Assembly (NCBI GenBank): GCA_002293375.1
Contig: DBDA01000011.1
Coordinates: forward strand, 1 to 45,243
Source: Odoribacter sp. UBA944
GTDB taxonomy: Bacteria; Bacteroidota; Bacteroidia; Bacteroidales; Marinifilaceae
Length of the DNA: 45,243 nt
Reading direction: 5' to 3'
Position numbers and translations under genes: made by a program. Below the pieces are notes generated by a model. It made no database searches. It saw only the letters and a list, made by a program, of their open reading frames with translations, and was not told the origin of the DNA. Positions 24,658 to 32,745 of the stretch are shown piece by piece (within the stretch, counting starts at the first letter, position 1; the number at the start of each line of letters is the position of its first letter).

Positions 24658-26463
24658 ATGCGGGCCGCAGAAAGCAGATACAGGCAAGGGTTGTTGATCC
24701 GAAAGATCGGGCAGGTGGCGGATATCTCCGCCAATATCGTCTTTTTTCTGGCTTCTTTGACAACCATCGCCTTGTTGGCCTGTGAATTCGGTTTCTCTAA
24801 TACACCGGCTTCCGAATTGCAGATCGAAAAAGGGTACGGTGTCGTTCTCTGGATCTTTCTGATCGCGAAAATTTCCCGGATCGTGATCGATCCCAAAGGA
24901 TTCCGCGAGGAAAAAGCATTCTGGGCGGATTTTTCCCTGTTGGTGGTTTTTGTCCTCGTCTTTATGGGGCATCTCTTTGAAGCAGAACTTTCTCCGGTAT
25001 TGCAAAAGATTATCCGGGCGGGTACCTACGTTGTACTGTCGATCGTCAGTTTCATTCAGTTGTCCAAGCAAACCGTTTATATGCTGCAAAGGCACTTGAA
25101 ACCGGAGGTCATGTTTATCACCGGCTTTCTGTTCGTGATCTTTCTGGGAAGTTTGTTGCTGATCCTGCCGCGTACCCATCACGGCGATCTGGATTTTATA
25201 GATGCCCTGTTCACTTCCGCCAGCGCCGTCTGTGTGAACGGCCTCTCTTCTGTGGATATCTCCACCTCTTTCACGTTTACGGGGCAAGTTATTATTTTGG
25301 GATTGATCCAACTCGGCGGACTGGGGATCATGACTTTTACCAGCTTTTTAGCTCTTTCGTTTTTCCGGCACATCTCTTTCAGTGACGAGGTTTCGCTGAA
25401 AAGCATCCTGAACGAAAACTCCCTGAGCGATATTTTCCGTACGCTGATCTCTATTTGCCTGATCACTTTCACGGTGGAAGCGTTGGGAAGCGTTATCGTA
25501 TACCAGCAGATCGCGGAAATCCCGGAGGATGTTCTTCCGGGAAAAGTGTTCTTTTCTATTTTTCATTCGGTCTCTTCTTTTTGCAATGCCGGTTTCTTTC
25601 TGTTGCCGGAAAATATGTATTCGCCCGTTTTGAGAGAACTGCACGGCTTGCAATATACCACGGGGATATTGATCGTGCTGGGCGGATTGGGTTTCCCGAT
25701 CCTGTTCAATGCCGGGAAGACGATGGGGTATTACCTGCGTAATTTTTACTACCGGTGGACCGGAGCGGCCACCAGTATCCGCAGGCAGGTACATCTGTTG
25801 CACCTCTCTTCGCGCATTGTCCTGATCTCCACAGGTTTCCTGATCGTCTCCGGAACGGCCCTGTTCTGGCTGTTTGAGCAAAACGGGGTGCTTCGAGGGT
25901 TGGATGTTTCCGATAGTTTAGCGGTCTCCTTTTTCTGTTCCGTCACTCCCCGCAGTGGCGGATTCAACTGTGTCGACACCCCCTCTTTGGGAAATCCGGC
26001 TTTTATACTGACGCTTATCCTGATGTGGATCGGAGCCTCCCCCATGTCCACCGGAGGCGGTATTAAAACCACCACACTCGCCGTGGCCGCCAACAATATC
26101 TTGTCGGTGATCCGGGGGAAGGAGAAGGTAGAGATCCTGAAGCGGCAGATCCCGACGGATACTATCCGGAAAGCAAACGCTATCATCGGATTGTTTTTGA
26201 TTTGGATTGTCGGCTGTACGCTGGCATTGAGCATTACGGAGCCCGGGCAGCACATCGCCCCCCTGCTGTTCGAAGCGGTATCGGCCACCTGTACGGTCGG
26301 GCTGAGCATGAATGTCACCCCGTCGCTCTCTCTCGCCGGCAAGATCGTTGTTTGCCTCACCCTGTTTGCCGGCAGGGTGGGTATCCTGACCCTGTTGAGC
26401 AGGCTGGTCCGCCGGGAGAAGGGCAAGTTGTACGCTTATCCGGAGGAGCAGGTAATTTTGTAG
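24658..26463 (+). CDS. TrkH/KtrB family potassium uptake channel subunit
   Basis: K+-translocating membrane subunit gated by the KtrA/TrkA-type ring encoded next. It has 601 residues: about 145 N-terminal residues with four hydrophobic helices not found in the core family, then the four-repeat K+ channel core. The four selectivity-filter loops read SAVCVNGLS, SSFCNAGFF, TPRSGGFN and SATCTVGLS, each with the filter glycine. The GGGIKTTT loop (in PMSTGGGIKTTTLA) is the gate region of the family. The ktrA gene follows after 36 bases. Confidence 0.93.
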   Translation: MRAAESRYRQGLLIRKIGQVADISANIVFFLASLTTIALLACEFGFSNTPASELQIEKGYGVVLWIFLIAKISRIVIDPKGFREEKAFWADFSLLVVFVLVFMGHLFEAELSPVLQKIIRAGTYVVLSIVSFIQLSKQTVYMLQRHLKPEVMFITGFLFVIFLGSLLLILPRTHHGDLDFIDALFTSASAVCVNGLSSVDISTSFTFTGQVIILGLIQLGGLGIMTFTSFLALSFFRHISFSDEVSLKSILNENSLSDIFRTLISICLITFTVEALGSVIVYQQIAEIPEDVLPGKVFFSIFHSVSSFCNAGFFLLPENMYSPVLRELHGLQYTTGILIVLGGLGFPILFNAGKTMGYYLRNFYYRWTGAATSIRRQVHLLHLSSRIVLISTGFLIVSGTALFWLFEQNGVLRGLDVSDSLAVSFFCSVTPRSGGFNCVDTPSLGNPAFILTLILMWIGASPMSTGGGIKTTTLAVAANNILSVIRGKEKVEILKRQIPTDTIRKANAIIGLFLIWIVGCTLALSITEPGQHIAPLLFEAVSATCTVGLSMNVTPSLSLAGKIVVCLTLFAGRVGILTLLSRLVRREKGKLYAYPEEQVIL

Positions 26464-26499
26464 GCATGATTTTAAATAGACTTTTAATACGATTGAACG

Positions 26500-27171
26500 A
26501 TGAACTGTATCATTATCGGCCTGAGTAATTTCGGGATTGTACTGGCACAACGCCTCACCGCCCTGGGGCATGAAGTGCTGGGCGTAGACGCAGACCTGAA
26601 CAAGGTAAACGAGTACAAGGATAGTATTCAGAATACCATTGGTCTGAATATCAACAGCGAACAGGCTGTTCTCTCTTTGCCGCTGAAGGAGGCGGACATT
26701 GTTTTTGTCGCTATCCGGAAAGATGTGGGCGCTTCCGTACTTGCAGTGGCCACCCTGAAAGAGCGGCAGGTCAAACGTATTGTCGCCTGCTCTTTTTCCC
26801 GGTTGCACACGATGATCCTGCGCACTATGGGGGTCTCGGAGATTATCCAGCCCGAATTGGAGTACGCCAACTATTTCGCTCTGAAAATGGAGCTGGCTAC
26901 TTCGGTTTATTCGTATATGGTCAGCGAGAATTATTTCATTTATGAAATCCAACTGCCTGCCTCTTTTGTCGGAAGGGCATTCAAAGATGTGCAGTTTGAA
27001 AAGGAGTTCGGCCTGAAATTTATTGCCGTCAAGCGGGAAGAGGAGCATGACCGGCGGAACAAAAAGAAGATCGATGTTGTTGCGTACCCGGATGAAGAGT
27101 TTGTCATCGGAAAGAATGATATTTTTATTTTGGCGGGCCCTCCCCGGGCGTTTGTCTCATTAAATAAATAA
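26500..27171 (+). CDS. TrkA/KtrA family potassium uptake regulatory subunit
   Basis: 223-residue cytoplasmic RCK protein that gates the adjacent KtrB-like channel. The Rossmann start IIGLSNFGIVLAQRL (4-18) departs from the usual GxGxFG: the motif here is GLSNFG, as in KtrA proteins (GLGRFG) with one Ser. The acidic residue at the end of strand 2 is in GVDADLNKV. The C-terminal RCK_C half starts at about residue 137 (FIYEIQLPASFVGRAF). Its stop codon lies within the terminator hairpin. Confidence 0.92.
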   Translation: MNCIIIGLSNFGIVLAQRLTALGHEVLGVDADLNKVNEYKDSIQNTIGLNINSEQAVLSLPLKEADIVFVAIRKDVGASVLAVATLKERQVKRIVACSFSRLHTMILRTMGVSEIIQPELEYANYFALKMELATSVYSYMVSENYFIYEIQLPASFVGRAFKDVQFEKEFGLKFIAVKREEEHDRRNKKKIDVVAYPDEEFVIGKNDIFILAGPPRAFVSLNK

Positions 27172-27205
27172 GAAGTGTCCAAAAGCACTTTTTGGACACT
27201 TCTTA
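27169..27205. terminator. Perfect 16-bp bidirectional terminator hairpin
   Basis: TAAGAAGTGTCCAAAA pairs perfectly with TTTTGGACACTTCTTA around a five-base loop (27185-27189). The left arm begins with the ktrA stop codon and the hairpin sits between convergent ktrA and pgk. Related in sequence to the hairpin at 15679-15714. Confidence 0.85.
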
Positions 27206-27243
27206 ATAAATAGAACAGAGGGCTACTTAAATTTCACTCTTTC

Positions 27244-28437
27244 TTACTCTCCGCGTATCGCTTCGATACCGGGCAGTTTTTTGCCTTCGATGTACTCCAG
27301 CAAGGCGCCGCCGCCGGTAGATGCGTAGCTGACTTTTTCCTCCAATCCGAATTGGTTGATGGCAGCCACGGAGTCGCCGCCGCCGATGAGTGAAAAGGCT
27401 CCTTTGGCGGTTGCTTTTACAATGGCGTCGGCTACGGCTTTGGTCCCTTCGGCGAATTTCGGCATTTCAAATACGCCCACCGGCCCGTTCCACAGGATTG
27501 TTTTGGAAGCCTCGATGATCTTGGCGAATTTTTCCCGGGTTTCGGGCCCGATGTCCAGGCCTTCCCAACCGTCGGGTATGTTCATGGAGTCGCACAGGCG
27601 GGTATTGGCGTCGTTGCTGAAGGCATCGGCTACCACTGACTGGTCGGCAAGTATTAAGTTTATCTTTGCTTTTTTGGCTTTTTCTATGATCTCCCGGGCC
27701 AGTTCCAATTTGTCCTCTTCGCAGATGGAGGAGCCAATGTGTCCGCCCAGCGCTTTTTTAAAGGTGTAGGTCATTCCTCCCCCCAGGATGAGGTTGTCTA
27801 CCTTGCCCATCAGGTTGAGGATGATGTCTATTTTGGAGGATACTTTGGAGCCTCCCATGATGGCTGTAAAGGGGCGTTCCGGGTTCCGCATCACTTTGTC
27901 GACGCTGTCCAGTTCGCCTTTCATTACATAGCCGAACAGTTTGTCGTTCGGGAAGAAGCGGGCGATCACCGCTGTAGAGGCGTGCGCCCGGTGGGCTGTT
28001 CCGAAGGCGTCGTTGATCCATACATTTCCCAGCACGGAGAGACGGCGGGCGAACTCTTCGTCGCCTTTCTCTTCTTCTTTGTGAAAGCGCAGGTTTTCCA
28101 GCAACAGTACTTCGCCCGGTTTCAGGCCGGCGGCGGCTTTTTCGGCTGCTTCTCCAACACAGTTTTCGGCAAATTTTACCGGAACTCCTACTAATTTTTC
28201 CAGGTGTTTCCGGATGTGCTGTAAAGAAAATTTGTCTTCAGGCCCGTTTTTGGGACGGCCGAGGTGCGACATGATAATCACTGAGCCGCCGCCCGCCAGT
28301 ACTTTTTTGATGGTTGGAACGGCCGCCCGCATGCGGGTATCGTCGGTGATCTCAAATTTATCGTTGAGGGGTACGTTGAAGTCTACCCGGATCAATGCTT
28401 TTTTTTCTTTGAAGTTGTACGTGTCTATGGTCTGCAT
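27244..28437 (-). CDS. pgk: Phosphoglycerate kinase
   Basis: Glycolytic enzyme forming ATP and 3-phosphoglycerate from 1,3-bisphosphoglycerate. 397 residues, normal length. The N-terminal substrate site RVDFNVPL (17-24) and MSHLGRPK, the hinge region and the C-terminal nucleotide site with WNGPVGVFE and GGGDS are all intact. It is a single gene with its own consensus promoter and converges on ktrA. Confidence 0.97.
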   Translation of the reverse strand: MQTIDTYNFKEKKALIRVDFNVPLNDKFEITDDTRMRAAVPTIKKVLAGGGSVIIMSHLGRPKNGPEDKFSLQHIRKHLEKLVGVPVKFAENCVGEAAEKAAAGLKPGEVLLLENLRFHKEEEKGDEEFARRLSVLGNVWINDAFGTAHRAHASTAVIARFFPNDKLFGYVMKGELDSVDKVMRNPERPFTAIMGGSKVSSKIDIILNLMGKVDNLILGGGMTYTFKKALGGHIGSSICEEDKLELAREIIEKAKKAKINLILADQSVVADAFSNDANTRLCDSMNIPDGWEGLDIGPETREKFAKIIEASKTILWNGPVGVFEMPKFAEGTKAVADAIVKATAKGAFSLIGGGDSVAAINQFGLEEKVSYASTGGGALLEYIEGKKLPGIEAIRGE

Positions 28438-28465
28438 TGTGTATTTGTATTATGGTTTATTTTTC

Positions 28466-28502
28466 CGCCGATAAAATTACCAATTTATCTTTCGCCGGCA
28501 AA
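28466..28502 (-). promoter_or_regulatory. Promoter of pgk
   Basis: Minus strand TTTG (28499-28502), 19 nt, TAATTTTA (28472-28479), one mismatch to consensus. Leader of about 28 nt. Confidence 0.65.
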
Positions 28503-28544
28503 ATATTTCGGGGTTTTATGCCGGGGGTACCCTATTCTTGTGTT

Positions 28545-28584
28545 TTTGTTATTTTTATGAAGGTTCTTTTTATATTTGCGTTAT
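28545..28584 (+). promoter_or_regulatory. Promoter of aroB-aroA
   Basis: Exact -7 box TATATTTG (28571-28578) with TTTG at 28545-28548, spacer 22 nt, slightly long. Predicted start falls at or just before the aroB ATG (28583), so the message is leaderless or nearly so. Confidence 0.55.
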
Positions 28585-29623
28585 GGAAAACATCATCTTT
28601 ACCTCTCATGCGGCGAAAGAGCTCTCCCGGCTGTTGGAAAGGTACGCTCCGCAGGATCGTTTCGCACTGACCGATCCGAATACTTTCCGGGAGTGCTGGC
28701 CGTTGCTGGCGGGAGCCGGAATAGCCGGGGAGCGGGTGTTTGTGACGGAGGAGGGTGAAACCGGAAAGTCTATCGAACAGGTGGTCCGGATCTGGGAGTT
28801 CCTGACGGAGAGGGGGGCCAGAAGGAATGCTGTTCTGGTAAACATTGGAGGAGGGGTGGTGACGGATGTTGGCGGTTTTGCCGCTTCTTGTTATAAGCGG
28901 GGAATCCGTTGCATCAATGTCCCGACAACATTGCTGGCCCAGGTAGACGCTTCGGTGGGTGGAAAAACCGGCGTTAACTTTCGGGGATTAAAAAATGAGA
29001 TCGGCACTTTTGCTTTGCCCGAAAAGGTGGTGATCGACACCGTTTTTTTGAAAACACTTCCTTTTCGGCAATTGCTTTCCGGCTATGCGGAGATGTTGAA
29101 GCATGCGTTGCTCTCCGGCAGGGAGTGTTTGGATACCCTGTTGAAAATGGAGTTGCACAAGGCTACTCCCCGGCAGCTGGCACCCCTGGTGCGGGAATCG
29201 GTGCAGATCAAGGCGGTGGTGGTGGAGAATGATCCGGAAGAACACGGTGTCCGGCGGGCGTTAAATTTCGGGCATACGGTGGGGCATGCTTTGGAAAGTG
29301 CCGCCCTGGCAGCCGGCAAAGTGTGGTACCACGGTGATGCGGTGGCCTACGGCCTGTTGGCGGAATTGTTCCTTTCCGTCCGGAAATGGGGATTCGATCC
29401 GCTGTTGCTGGAAGAGTTCGCCCGGAAGATCACGGGGATCTACCCCCCGTATGAGCCGGCTGCCACACCGGAAGCGCTGTACGCTCTGATGTTGCACGAT
29501 AAAAAAAACGAACAGGAGGGGGTGAATTTTACCTTATTGCGGGCGCCGGGCGAGTTTGTGATCGATAATTACTGTAACCGGGAAGAGATCCTTCCGGCGT
29601 TGGAATACATCACTCATCTCTGA
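28583..29623 (+). CDS. aroB: 3-dehydroquinate synthase
   Basis: Second step of the shikimate pathway, converting DAHP to 3-dehydroquinate with NAD and a metal. I start it at the ATG at 28583 (346 residues, MENIIFTSHA); the longer frame from 28538 would begin upstream of the promoter's -7 box. Hallmarks: NAD-binding GGGVVTDVGG (89-98), PTTLLAQVDASVGGKTG (114-130), and the zinc histidines in LNFGHTVGHALE and WYHGDAV. aroA follows after 3 bases, so two shikimate steps are one operon. Confidence 0.95.
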   Translation: MENIIFTSHAAKELSRLLERYAPQDRFALTDPNTFRECWPLLAGAGIAGERVFVTEEGETGKSIEQVVRIWEFLTERGARRNAVLVNIGGGVVTDVGGFAASCYKRGIRCINVPTTLLAQVDASVGGKTGVNFRGLKNEIGTFALPEKVVIDTVFLKTLPFRQLLSGYAEMLKHALLSGRECLDTLLKMELHKATPRQLAPLVRESVQIKAVVVENDPEEHGVRRALNFGHTVGHALESAALAAGKVWYHGDAVAYGLLAELFLSVRKWGFDPLLLEEFARKITGIYPPYEPAATPEALYALMLHDKKNEQEGVNFTLLRAPGEFVIDNYCNREEILPALEYITHL

Positions 29624-29626
29624 GCT

Positions 29627-30856
29627 ATGGACCGGAAACTTTGTGTTGTGCCTGTTGCGGTCCGAAACCGGATAGACCTGCCCGCTTCCAAAAGCATCTC
29701 CAACCGGGCGCTTGTTATCCACGCTTTGGCAAATAGCTCTGAGCGGTTGGAGAACCTGGCCGTGTGCGACGATACGGATGTATTGGCCGGTGTACTGAGT
29801 TCCAATGATCACCGCTTTGATATCGGCCATGCAGGGAGTGCTATGCGTTTTCTGACGGCTTACCTCTCCCGGATTGCCGGGTGTTGGGAACTGACGGGCT
29901 CCTCCCGGATGTTGCAACGCCCGATCGGTATTTTGGTGGAGGCCCTGAACCGTTTGGGCGCTAAAATCACTTATACGGGCCGGGAAGGGTATCCTCCTCT
30001 TCGCATCTACGGTTCTGCTTTGACCGGAGGCCGTTTGGAGATCCCGGCTTCTGTCAGCAGTCAGTTTGTGTCGGCTTTGCTGATGGTGGCTCCTTATATG
30101 TACAACGGCTTGGAGTTGGAATTGACCGGAAAGGTTGTTTCCCGGACCTATATCGACATGACCCTCTCCCTGATGAAGACTTTCGGGGCTGTTGTGGAGG
30201 CGGAGGGCAACTGCATCCGGGTGCGGCCGGAGCCTTATGCGGCGATTCCTTATCGCATCGAAAACGACTGGAGCGCAGCTTCTTACTTTTACGAATGGAC
30301 CGCCGTGGCCGGGAGCGGGCGAGTGGAACTTTCCGGCCTGTTCCCGGAGAGCCTGCAAGGGGATGCCGCGCAACAGGAGCTTTGGGCACAGTTGGGTGTA
30401 CAGACCTGTTTTGCGGGTGAAACGGTGCAAATAGAGGCTACGGGGGACTCCGCGGACCGCCTGGAGTATGATTTTGTACGGATGCCGGATTTGGTACAAT
30501 CCTTTGCGGTTGCCTGTTGCCTGAAAGGGGTCCCTTTCTGCTTTTCCGGTGTGGAGACCTTGCGCCTTAAGGAGACTGACCGTACGGAAGCCTTGGTCCG
30601 GGAGTTGAAAAAATTGGGGTATGTGCTCCAGGCAGCGGGTAATCGTGTACTCTCCTGGCAGGGAGAGACCTGCACTCCGGATGCGCACCCGGAAATAGAA
30701 ACGTATCACGACCACCGCATGGCTATGGCTTTTGCCTCCGCTGCTCTCCGTTTTCCCGGTATCGTTGTCCGGGATGCGGCAGTTGTATCTAAATCTTTTC
30801 CTGCATTTTGGGAGGAGATGGGTAAATTGGGGTTGCAGGCAGGGGTTTGCGGTTGA
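29627..30856 (+). CDS. aroA: 3-phosphoshikimate 1-carboxyvinyltransferase (EPSP synthase)
   Basis: Joins shikimate 3-phosphate and PEP. 409 residues, slightly short for the family (about 420-430). KSISNRAL (22-29) for substrate binding, LQRPIG, the catalytic Asp in MPDLVQSFAV, LKETDRTEAL and HDHRMAMA are present. The PEP-binding loop is GHAGSAMRF instead of the usual GNAGTAMR: the Asn is His and the Thr is Ser. It is in an operon with aroB; convergent with tadA with a 24-base gap. Confidence 0.94.
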   Translation: MDRKLCVVPVAVRNRIDLPASKSISNRALVIHALANSSERLENLAVCDDTDVLAGVLSSNDHRFDIGHAGSAMRFLTAYLSRIAGCWELTGSSRMLQRPIGILVEALNRLGAKITYTGREGYPPLRIYGSALTGGRLEIPASVSSQFVSALLMVAPYMYNGLELELTGKVVSRTYIDMTLSLMKTFGAVVEAEGNCIRVRPEPYAAIPYRIENDWSAASYFYEWTAVAGSGRVELSGLFPESLQGDAAQQELWAQLGVQTCFAGETVQIEATGDSADRLEYDFVRMPDLVQSFAVACCLKGVPFCFSGVETLRLKETDRTEALVRELKKLGYVLQAAGNRVLSWQGETCTPDAHPEIETYHDHRMAMAFASAALRFPGIVVRDAAVVSKSFPAFWEEMGKLGLQAGVCG

Positions 30857-30880
30857 GTTTAGAGATGCCCATAAAACGGA

Positions 30881-31318
30881 TTACCGGCGGGTTTTAAAGA
30901 ATGCTTTCAGTAAAGCGGAATTCTCCTGTTCCAGCACACCGGAAATTACCTCTGTTTTGGGGTGGAGCGGGGCCGGTGAGAGCCGGCTGTACCCCCGTTC
31001 CGGGTCCGGAGCGCCGTAGATTAATCTTCCCAATTGGGCCCAAGCCAAGGCGCCTGCGCACATGGTACAGGGTTCCAGGGTGACGTAGAGGGTACAATCG
31101 TTGAGGTATTTTCCTCCTAAGGAGGAGGAGGCCATGGTGACGGCCAGCATCTCCGCATGGGCGGTAACATCTCCCAGGCGCTCTGTCTGGTTGTGGGAGC
31201 GGGCGATGATCTTATTGCGGCACACGACTACAGCGCCTACGGGGATCTCTCCCTCCTCCGCAGCGGCGCGGGCCTCTTCCAACGCTTTGCGCATGTATAA
31301 TTCGTGATTCCTATCCAT
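30881..31318 (-). CDS. tadA: tRNA-specific adenosine deaminase
   Basis: Converts adenosine 34 of tRNA-Arg(ACG) to inosine; some Bacteroidota homologues may instead act as guanine deaminases. 145 residues. The zinc site is HAE (His54, Glu56, the proton shuttle) and PCTMC (Cys84, Cys87). ALEEARAAAEEGEIPVGAVVV is the usual N-terminal pattern. Single gene on the minus strand, with AT-rich DNA and a TATTTTTA -7-like box just upstream but no -33 match. Confidence 0.9.
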   Translation of the reverse strand: MDRNHELYMRKALEEARAAAEEGEIPVGAVVVCRNKIIARSHNQTERLGDVTAHAEMLAVTMASSSLGGKYLNDCTLYVTLEPCTMCAGALAWAQLGRLIYGAPDPERGYSRLSPAPLHPKTEVISGVLEQENSALLKAFFKTRR

Positions 31319-31898
31319 CCGGCCGTAAAAATAGCAAAAAAATTCCTTTTTCGTTTCTATCTGTATAGTCTGCGCATTCTTTATTGTACCTGTCTAACGA
31401 GGGCTGAAGACCGGGTGTATACCGGCCGTAAACCGGATGTATAGCTGTTATACTTCTGTGAAAGATGTCGGGAGAAGGGATTTTTTGTCTCCGAAAGGAG
31501 AGGATACGCGGCCGGGGAGTTTTATCCGAAAGGAGGTCTGCGTATCGGGTTCCAGGGGTGTGGAGGTTAGCATCTGTTTTAATTTTTTCGTTCTTTGCAG
31601 TTTTTCGGGATGCCTATCTGGGATGCAATTTACGGAATTGGTTGTATTTTCGGAAGGGGGAGGGAGGTTTTTTGTAAGGGGGATATCTATTTTTCGGAAT
31701 TTCTTATGAAGAATGATTGGTTTTATATATTTTTATCGTGTTTTCGACTATACGATACACCTTTAGTATCTTAAAAACCAGTCATATACAACAGTAGTGC
31801 ATGCTTCCTATAAACATGTTCAATAATAATTGATCATCAAAATGGTTGTAATATGTATCAGGTATTTTGAAATAGAGGCAATTATTTAAACAAAGAAG
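31319..31898. other. 580-base region without a recognisable gene
   Basis: No ORF here has recognisable sequence. Visible structure: two copies of CCGG(G/A)TGTATA (near 31413 and 31432); an 11-base direct repeat TCCGAAAGGAG at 31490-31500 and 31525-31535, each able to form a small GAAA-capped hairpin; and a pairing GATACGC (31503-31509) with GCGTATC (31540-31546) that encloses the second copy. The right half (31690-31898) is strongly AT-rich and is the likely promoter region of the lipoprotein gene, but no consensus promoter is resolved. Confidence 0.5.
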
Positions 31899-32540
31899 AT
31901 GAAAAAGTTTTTTACGATCGTACTTTTGTGTGCAGGTGCATGGGTAGCGACTTTTACTTCCTGCTCAAAGGATGGTGACGATGCACCCACTACCGATGGT
32001 GTGCTTATCAATGGCGTGATATGGGCGACGTGTAATGTAGATGCTCCGGGAACTTTTGCAGCTACTCCCGAATCTGCCGGCATGTTCTATCAATGGAACC
32101 GAAAATTGGGTTGGAGCAGTACAGACCCCCTGATAGCCAGTGACAGTAGCAATACGTGGGATGACAGCTATGCTTCCAGCGACAGTTGGAGCGCTGCCAA
32201 CGACCCGTGCCCTTCCGGCTGGCGGGTGCCGACCGATGAAGAGTCGTTTTCATTGCTTGCAACAGACAAGGTTGCTTATACTTGGGGTACATATAATAGT
32301 GTTTATGGGATGAAGTTTACAGACAAGGGTTCCGGTGCTACCATTTTTCTTCCTGCTGCCGGTAGCCGTAGCAAGTACGGCGATTCGCTCAACGACGTAG
32401 GCCGCCTCGGCTTCTATTGGTCAAGTTCACCCTTCGATTCCTATCATAACGCCTGGAGTCTGAGCTTCATTAGCATCCTTGCCGCCCCGAGCTACTACCA
32501 CCGGAGCACCGGCCTCTCCGTACGTTGTGTTCGCCGATAA
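31899..32540 (+). CDS. FISUMP-domain lipoprotein
   Basis: 213 residues. The N-terminus is a lipoprotein signal peptide (MKKFFTIVLLCAGAWVATFTSC) with Cys22 as the lipidated residue, followed by SKDGDD, which resembles the acidic export signal of surface lipoproteins in this phylum. The mature part is a Fibrobacter succinogenes major paralogous (FISUMP) domain: GVIWATCNVDAPGTFA (38-53), MFYQWN, DPCPSGWRVPT (about 101-111), FLPAAGSR, GFYWSSSP, and the C-terminal STGLSVRCVRR. These domains are found in secreted, often repeated, surface proteins; function unknown. Flanked by gene-poor DNA and a hairpin cluster, an island-like setting. Confidence 0.88.
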   Translation: MKKFFTIVLLCAGAWVATFTSCSKDGDDAPTTDGVLINGVIWATCNVDAPGTFAATPESAGMFYQWNRKLGWSSTDPLIASDSSNTWDDSYASSDSWSAANDPCPSGWRVPTDEESFSLLATDKVAYTWGTYNSVYGMKFTDKGSGATIFLPAAGSRSKYGDSLNDVGRLGFYWSSSPFDSYHNAWSLSFISILAAPSYYHRSTGLSVRCVRR

Positions 32541-32662
32541 CCGGGGAGCGGCTTGTCCGCTCCCATTCGATCCATTTGATTATTTCCGGCCGGTATATAA
32601 AACCGGCCGAATCAAATCCAGACGCCACACATACTGTCGTGTGAATTTTTCGCCGAAAAATT
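32541..32662. repeat. Cluster of four consecutive palindromes
   Basis: Immediately after the lipoprotein stop lie, end to end: GGGAGCGG/CCGCTCCC (32544-32564, 8 pairs); ATTTGATT/AATCAAAT (32574-32581 with 32610-32617) enclosing GGCCGGT/ACCGGCC (32588-32608); CACAC/GTGTG (32626-32643); and AATTTTTCG-C-CGAAAAATT (32644-32662). None has a clean T tract. The first could end the lipoprotein transcript; the array as a whole is unexplained. Confidence 0.8.
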
Positions 32663-32709
32663 AGGATACTGTTTCCCCTGCCCCCCTTCTGTTTCCGGAG
32701 GCTTTCCCG

Positions 32710-32717
32710 TAGTTTTG
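32710..32717 (+). promoter_or_regulatory. -7 box of dprA
   Basis: Exact TAGTTTTG 28 bases before the dprA ATG; no TTG box 19-21 bases upstream. Confidence 0.4.
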
Positions 32718-32745
32718 GAGATGATAACCAATTCTACTGCGGTCT

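Noticed and set aside
25918..27048. 376-codon open frame antisense to ktrB/ktrA
   Set aside because: Shadow frame spanning two certain genes and their gap.
29534..30715. 393-codon open frame antisense to aroA
   Set aside because: Shadow frame; aroA has full family motifs.
31437..31709. 90- and 70-codon plus-strand frames in the gene-poor stretch
   Set aside because: No recognisable sequence, no promoter and two overlapping frames of equal quality.
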